Of a stretch of DNA of 64,000 nt, positions 59,287-64,000 are shown piece by piece. Numbering within the stretch: position 1 is the stretch's first letter; every line of letters starts with the position of its first letter. This DNA comes from JARRPM01 sp963765545. Its GTDB lineage: Bacteria > Pseudomonadota > Gammaproteobacteria > Pseudomonadales > Halieaceae. The DNA is taken from assembly GCA_963765545.1 (NCBI GenBank), contig CAVXWW010000004.1:1302001-1366000 (forward strand), written 5' to 3'. Both the position numbers and the translations under genes were made by a program. Below the pieces are notes generated by a model that made no database searches, was not told the DNA's origin, and was given only the letters and a program-made list of their open reading frames with translations.

Positions 59287-60261
59287 ATGCGGGACAGGCA
59301 CGAATCGAATGGCCTGCGTAGAATCCTGAAGCTTCTCGACCCCGACATTCGCGCCAAGAACCTGCGCGCGGCGCATCTCGCCATGCGCGGAAAATGGTGG
59401 CAAGTGGCACGCCCCAACCAGCCGGACCCCATCTTCCTGGTCGGCTGCTCGCGCTCCGGTACCACTGTGACTTATGAGACCCTGGTCGCCTCCGGGGCGT
59501 TTCTCAACTTCGGCTACGAGATTCCGCAGTTCTGGAACAGCCTATATGGCCCCCTCAACAATGGCTGGGAATCGGAAGCTGCAGGTGCCGAACAGGCGCG
59601 ACCGGAACACCGCAAGGCGGCGTTGCGCTATTTCTACCAGCATCTGGGCGCAGGTATGGTGCTGGACAAGACCTGCATCAACACCCTGCGCATTCCCTAT
59701 CTGTACAAACTGTTCCCCAAGGCCCGTTTCGTCTTTATCCACCGGGATGGCCGCGACAACATCAGCTCCATGATGGATGGCTGGCGCCAGGGCCGCACGG
59801 ACGGCGGTTTCGGCCTCACCCAGTTCTTCGGCCCCTCACCCGAGCCGGTGTCAATCAACAACGGCGAATTCAACGAGTGGCATTTCTTCCTGCCCCCGGG
59901 CTGGCGCGACTATAACCGGGCCAGCCTGGAAGAGGTGTGTGCCTATCAATGGCTGACCGCCAATGGCATGGCCCTGGCGGCCAAAGAGAGCATACCCCCC
60001 GGGCAGTGGATACAGATTCGCTACGAGGACATCCTGGACCGACCGGTGGACCTGTTTCGCGAAGTCTTTGGCAAGCTGGGCGTCACCTTCGACGCGCGGC
60101 TGGAGGCTCACTGCGCCAGCCTGGACCGCCGCCCCACCAGCATTGTCAGCGGGCCGCCGCAGCGACAGAAGTGGCGCGAGCGCCACCCCGACGAGATCGG
60201 CCGCATCCTTCCCCGCATCGAACCGATGATGCGGCAGCTCGGCTATGAGGTGAGCCACTGA
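59287..60261 (+). CDS. sulfotransferase
   Basis: 324 residues. The PAPS 5'-phosphosulfate loop is IFLVGCSRSGTTVTYETLVA (residues ~53-72), and the 3'-phosphate-binding region is KARFVFIHRDGRDNISSMM. RYEDILDRPVDLFREVFGKL is the typical C-terminal sulfotransferase block. It would move sulfate from PAPS to a carbohydrate or other acceptor. It lies between a decayed sulfotransferase-like gene and a broken glycosyltransferase, in a surface-polysaccharide setting. Confidence 0.88.
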   Translation: MRDRHESNGLRRILKLLDPDIRAKNLRAAHLAMRGKWWQVARPNQPDPIFLVGCSRSGTTVTYETLVASGAFLNFGYEIPQFWNSLYGPLNNGWESEAAGAEQARPEHRKAALRYFYQHLGAGMVLDKTCINTLRIPYLYKLFPKARFVFIHRDGRDNISSMMDGWRQGRTDGGFGLTQFFGPSPEPVSINNGEFNEWHFFLPPGWRDYNRASLEEVCAYQWLTANGMALAAKESIPPGQWIQIRYEDILDRPVDLFREVFGKLGVTFDARLEAHCASLDRRPTSIVSGPPQRQKWRERHPDEIGRILPRIEPMMRQLGYEVSH

Positions 60262-60305
60262 ATATTGGGTTTGGTATTAATCTTGAATTTGCTTAATCGA
60301 GTGAT

Positions 60306-61245
60306 ATGAATAATAAGACGAACGACGTAAGATTTTCGGTCATTATTGCTGTTTATAATGGTGCCGCAACTATACAGCGGGCTATTGATTCCATTCTAAA
60401 TCAGACGCAAAAAGCCCATGAAATTATTGTTGTTGACGACGGATCAACGGATAACACGGCAGAAGTTGTGCAGCAATATGCAGATGGGGTGCGTTACATT
60501 TATCAAGATAATGCAGGCGTATCAGGCTGCCAGAAATAGCGGCGTTAAACACGCTACGGGCAACTGGATCGCTTTTTTAGATGCCGATGATTGGTATTAT
60601 CCCGATCGAATTCGCTGGCATAGCGACTGGATTAAGGAAGATGAAGAACTGGACTTTCTAACCGGCAATTTCGATTACGTTAAGCCAAGTGGCGAATTGA
60701 TCAAGCGCTCCATGGAATCGACCTCTGCAGGTAAGTACTTGCTTAAGCAGACTAAAGAATTGCGCTCTATCATGTCAGGTGATGTGATTGGTCAATTTAT
60801 CGGCCAGCACTTTGGGGATACGCATACCTTAAGTGTGCCAAGGAGTACTTTTTTAGAATTAGGCGGTTATCCAACTGACTACGCAGTGTGCGAAGATGTC
60901 AATTTCCTGATTCGGCTTTGCGCAAAAAGTCATCGAATTGGTGTGGTAACACAACCCATGGCGGCTTATGCCATTTATGAACAAAGTGCCACACGATCCA
61001 ATCCATTACGTGCACAACAGCAGACACTCGCCGCACTACAATCGCTAAGACCACAAATCGTTGATTCCCCAAAATACATTAGAACAGGACTGGAAGAGGG
61101 AATTCGTCACGCAAGACTAGACTTGGCTTATGTATTACTCAGGAAAAATCAGAGACTTGGGGCTATAAAATCGGTGTTGCCGTTGCTTTTGGAAAAGGCG
61201 GGGTGGCAATCTGTGCGCGATATTTTATCAATAATGATAGGGTGA
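60306..61245 (+). pseudogene. GT2 glycosyltransferase split by a frameshift
   Basis: The first part (60306-60539) has FSVIIAVYNGAATIQRAIDS and IIVVDDGSTDNTAEVVQ. The second, in another frame to 61245, has AARNSGVKHATGNWIAFLDA and DDWYYPDRI, then GGYPTDYAVCEDVNFLIRL. They join at about 60520, where one extra G in TCAGGCTGCC shifts the frame: removing it gives DNAGVS-AARNSG. The full protein would be ~313 residues of glycosyltransferase family 2. The region is visibly AT-richer than its neighbours, which suggests transfer from another source. Whether the frameshift is real or an error is open. Confidence 0.85.
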
Positions 61246-61271
61246 GGAGGAGCCATCCCATTGCTTACCTT

Positions 61272-64000
61272 TTACCCCCGCAGATCGGGCATGAAAGCCT
61301 TCAATTTGCTCCACAAATCGTCGCGTACGTCAGGGTGCTGCGCCGCCACATCTTGCTGGCAATCCGGGTCGGTGTCCAGATCGAAAAGCCTCAGCAAGTA
61401 GCCCTCCTCCAACGGCTGGTACACAAGTTTCCAACGTCCTCGGCGGACCATCCGATCCTTCGCCGTCATGATCCGGTCACGATAAGCTTGCTTGATGGCG
61501 AGAGTACCGCGCTCGCGGTCCGGGATATCGATCAGTTCCAGCAGATCGGGGTAGCGCAGGTGTTTCTCAGGCAGGCCCGGGATGTCGGTTAACCAGATAC
61601 CGGTCTCGTTGAAAGCGTCAAGTTCAGGACAATCGCCCTCCCCTGACATGCAATGCACCAACGAAACCCCATCCATGCCGCTGGCGGCTGGCGAACCCAC
61701 CAGTTCCAGCAGGGTAGGGGCCAGGTCAATCGAGCGTACTACGTCGTGTACCGTGCCTCGCCCGGGCTTTCGCGGGTCGCGTATCACCAACGGAATTCGC
61801 GGGCTGGCCTCACCCACGGCGGAGTTACCCTGGCCCCAGCTTTCGTGCTCGAACAACTCCATGCCGTGGTCGGAATAGACAACGACGATCGTATTGCGGG
61901 CAAGTCCACAGGCCTCCAGGTGGGCAAGCATCTTGCCGACTTCATCGTCGAACTCGGCCACGCAGCCGTCGTACAGATCAATGATCTGATCGAGGTCGAA
62001 CTCTTCCTTGGGCGCCCCCTGGCGGCGCAGGATATCGAGCGGGTCGGTGAGGCGCGACATGGCGAACTTCGATTCGCCGCGGTAGTTGGGGTCCGCAAAG
62101 CGCGTGTAGTACGGCCACTCCGACGCGAACGGCGGGTGCGTCGTCGAGTAGAACAGGTTGAGGAAGAAGGGCTCGCCGCTGTCCGCCAGCCGCGAAACGA
62201 GCCTTCGCGCACGCTTGCCGAGTGACTGGGTTAGCGGTACGCCGCCCAGGTAGTACAGTTCGGGCAGCAGCAGGCGACCCATCCGATTGTGCAGGAACAA
62301 TGACAGATACAGCCGCAGATCCTTTGGGCCCTGGCGGATCATGTACTTCAGATTCCACTGGTCTTCGGGCAGGTCGGTATGCTCGAAGCCGAAGCTGAAC
62401 TTGCCCATGTCCGCCCCGCACCAGTCCGACAGTGCCGCCGTGCGGTAGCCGCGCACCTTCAGTAACTGGGGTAGCGCGTCGACCTTCAGACTGGTTTCCC
62501 CGTCAGGCACGAAGTTGTCGCGAACCCCGTGGCTGTGCGGCCAGGTGCCGGTGAGCAGCGAAATCAGGCTGGGTGCAGTGCGCGCGCACGGCACGTAGCA
62601 GTTGGCGAACAGCGCGCCCTGTTCGGCCAGCGTGTCGATGTGCGGGGTGAGCGCCCGCCGGTACCCCATCGCGCCCAAGCGGTCGGCGCGAAGGGTGTCC
62701 GAGCCGATCATGAGGATATTGGGTGGCGCGTCCGTCCGCGGCGCGGGCCGTGCGCGCGGCGAACGCGCTTCCGGCTTCCAGGTCGCACAGGCCACAGTGC
62801 CGACGATGAACAGCACCACCGCCCACAGGGCGATCAGATCGCCCGCGCGACCTTCCTCCGCCAGCTGCCACGAAGCCGCCGCCAGCAGCAACGCTGCCGC
62901 GGCCAGCAATAGTGCCTGCAAGCCGGCGATGCGGGCTGGTGTCATCCATTGCCACAGCCCATAGAGGCGACTCATGCGATAGTGGCTCGAAGCCACCAGT
63001 AGACCCGGGTTGAAACGCAGCTTGGCGACGAACTGCAGGGCGAAGGCGCCGACGATGCCGAACACGGCGGCAAGTGCCGCCAGCCATCCGGACCATTGCG
63101 CCTGCAGCGCCGTGGCCAGCATGAAATAGAGCAGCACGCCGATACCGCCGGTGAACAGCATCAGCAAGAATGCCCAAGCGGTGAGTCGGGTCAGCGCATA
63201 CACCGTGTAGCGCCGGTAATGCGTCATTACTTCTTCGCGGATGCTCGGGCCGGTCTGCGAGAAGTTGGCTAGTGATTTGGCGAGCAGAGCGATCGCTCCC
63301 AACGAGGCGACGCCGACAGCGGGCAACAGGCCCGACCATTTGGCATCGCTGCTGGCGAACCAAGCGATCAGGCCGCACGCGACCGTGACGAGTGCCAGCA
63401 GCTTGACGACGATCATGCCCTGGTCGGGCGGAAGGGTGAGCCTATTCTTGCGATGTCCTGACTCGCGACGCCCCTGGATCTCGCCCAGTCCCGCGGCGAC
63501 GCGCATCAAAAAAAATCGCCGCCTCGTCCAAGACAGGCTGAACAAGCTGTGAAATCCGTATTCCGCCAACTTGCGCCACATGTAAAGCGGCACTCTGCCG
63601 TTGCCGTGGATGCGCGAAGTCGAACGGGTGCGCTGATAGCTTTTCTTGAGCAAGTAGCCCAGGCGCAGCCGCTCGGTGTCGACATAATGGTGCTGCACCA
63701 TGCCCGGCGCATACTGGCAACGCACGCCCCGCTTCATCGCACGCAGTACATATTCACTGTCCTCGCCGCCCCCAAGATCGTGACCGTGCGGACCAAGCTC
63801 GGTCGAGAATTGCCCCGTCAGTTCGAATACAGCACGGCGGACCACGAGATTTCCTCCCCCGGGGATGGGGCCTTCGTCAGGCGTGATGATCTTCGCTGAA
63901 TTGCCCTGGTCATAGCGCGGAACTGGCAGAGGATAGATGCGATACGGCCCCTCATCATGGACCCACCTGGGTTCGCTACCGTCCCAGTCCGGGAGGATGC
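61272..64000 (-). CDS. glycosyltransferase family 2 - sulfatase fusion (partial)
   Basis: At least 909 residues; the frame runs to the right edge, so the N-terminus is outside. The visible front is the end of a GT2 domain (EGPIPGGGNLVVRRAVFELT, GGGEDSEYVLRAMKRG). A membrane region with about six segments follows (residues ~130-340 of the ORF from 63845). The last ~480 residues are a sulfatase/alkaline-phosphatase-fold domain: ILMIGSDTLRADRLG, VPCARTAPSLISLLTGTWPH and VVYSDHGMELFEHESWGQGN. The catalytic Cys is in VPCARTAPS, which matches C-x-A/P-x-R only loosely (C-A-R-T-A-P-S). It might add and edit a sulfated or phosphorylated surface glycan; lipid phosphoethanolamine-type transfer is an alternative. 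Confidence 0.82.
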   Translation of the reverse strand, partial: ILPDWDGSEPRWVHDEGPYRIYPLPVPRYDQGNSAKIITPDEGPIPGGGNLVVRRAVFELTGQFSTELGPHGHDLGGGEDSEYVLRAMKRGVRCQYAPGMVQHHYVDTERLRLGYLLKKSYQRTRSTSRIHGNGRVPLYMWRKLAEYGFHSLFSLSWTRRRFFLMRVAAGLGEIQGRRESGHRKNRLTLPPDQGMIVVKLLALVTVACGLIAWFASSDAKWSGLLPAVGVASLGAIALLAKSLANFSQTGPSIREEVMTHYRRYTVYALTRLTAWAFLLMLFTGGIGVLLYFMLATALQAQWSGWLAALAAVFGIVGAFALQFVAKLRFNPGLLVASSHYRMSRLYGLWQWMTPARIAGLQALLLAAAALLLAAASWQLAEEGRAGDLIALWAVVLFIVGTVACATWKPEARSPRARPAPRTDAPPNILMIGSDTLRADRLGAMGYRRALTPHIDTLAEQGALFANCYVPCARTAPSLISLLTGTWPHSHGVRDNFVPDGETSLKVDALPQLLKVRGYRTAALSDWCGADMGKFSFGFEHTDLPEDQWNLKYMIRQGPKDLRLYLSLFLHNRMGRLLLPELYYLGGVPLTQSLGKRARRLVSRLADSGEPFFLNLFYSTTHPPFASEWPYYTRFADPNYRGESKFAMSRLTDPLDILRRQGAPKEEFDLDQIIDLYDGCVAEFDDEVGKMLAHLEACGLARNTIVVVYSDHGMELFEHESWGQGNSAVGEASPRIPLVIRDPRKPGRGTVHDVVRSIDLAPTLLELVGSPAASGMDGVSLVHCMSGEGDCPELDAFNETGIWLTDIPGLPEKHLRYPDLLELIDIPDRERGTLAIKQAYRDRIMTAKDRMVRRGRWKLVYQPLEEGYLLRLFDLDTDPDCQQDVAAQHPDVRDDLWSKLKAFMPDLRG

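Noticed and set aside
1..64000. CRISPR array, prophage or rRNA operon
   Set aside because: No spaced direct repeats of CRISPR type, no phage structural genes and no rRNA sequence were seen; only one tRNA was found by eye.

Overview
The window reads as one chromosome segment of a marine gammaproteobacterium. The gene content and order fit the Halieaceae/Cellvibrionales group: lysS next to prfB, rpsP-rimM-trmD-rplS, alaC-hom-thrC-recJ, queA-tgt, and a GlrK/GlrG/GlrR (QseE/G/F) set. That placement is an inference from content, not from a search.

Layout. 0-2 kb: a single-domain response regulator and a membrane histidine kinase. 2-22.5 kb: mostly housekeeping genes on the minus strand (lysS, prfB with its programmed frameshift, a CueR-type regulator with a metal-efflux permease, recJ, thrC, hom, alaC, dsbC, xerD, rplS-trmD-rimM-rpsP, ffh), then ypjD and corB on the plus strand and a gamma-carbonic anhydrase pair on the minus strand. 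23-25.6 kb: a secreted zinc metalloprotease behind a sigma-54 promoter. 25.6-29.5 kb: queA-tgt-NIF3-like-nudix, an Ala/Glu-rich protein and tRNA-Leu(CAA). 29.5-30.8 kb: a secreted beta-helix protein. 30.9-40.2 kb: a nine- or ten-gene plus-strand operon of TPR proteins, a TolQ/MotA-type proton channel with two ExbD/TolR proteins, an AgmX/TonB-like protein and a lytic transglycosylase, which looks like a proton-motive-force driven envelope machine. 40.3-43.7 kb: a beta-CASP metallo-beta-lactamase RNase and a long coiled-coil protein. 43.8-47.1 kb: glrK-glrG-glrR. 47.1-51.1 kb: a small exosortase locus. 51.1-64 kb: a pyrophosphatase-like protein, a propeller-like lipoprotein, PHP, VanZ and Wzz-like genes, then a patchy surface-polysaccharide region with broken sulfotransferase and glycosyltransferase genes, ending in a glycosyltransferase-sulfatase fusion that runs off the window.

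Two things stand out. First, the exosortase locus: an exosortase fused to an N-terminal fatty-acid-hydroxylase/sterol-desaturase domain, a 55-residue unannotated peptide just upstream with a signal peptide and an exosortase-type tripartite C-terminus, an acyl-HSL-synthase-like acyltransferase and a hotdog-fold protein. It has two sigma-54 (-24/-12) promoters, and TGTC-N10-GACA palindromes of the GlrR type lie directly downstream of glrR. A matching palindrome and sigma-54 promoter precede the metalloprotease 24 kb away. Together this suggests a GlrR/sigma-54 regulon for surface protein export, sorting and perhaps lipid modification.

Second, the intergenic regions after ffh and rplS (and in part after recJ) carry hairpin repeats with an unusual design: a conserved core flanked by arms that differ from copy to copy yet are near-perfectly complementary within each copy. 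One family has a ~22-nt core (three copies at 17.7-18.0 kb), another a ~100-nt core (two copies in opposite orientation at 15.0-15.4 kb), and the second appears nested inside a simpler hairpin also found at 7.05 kb.
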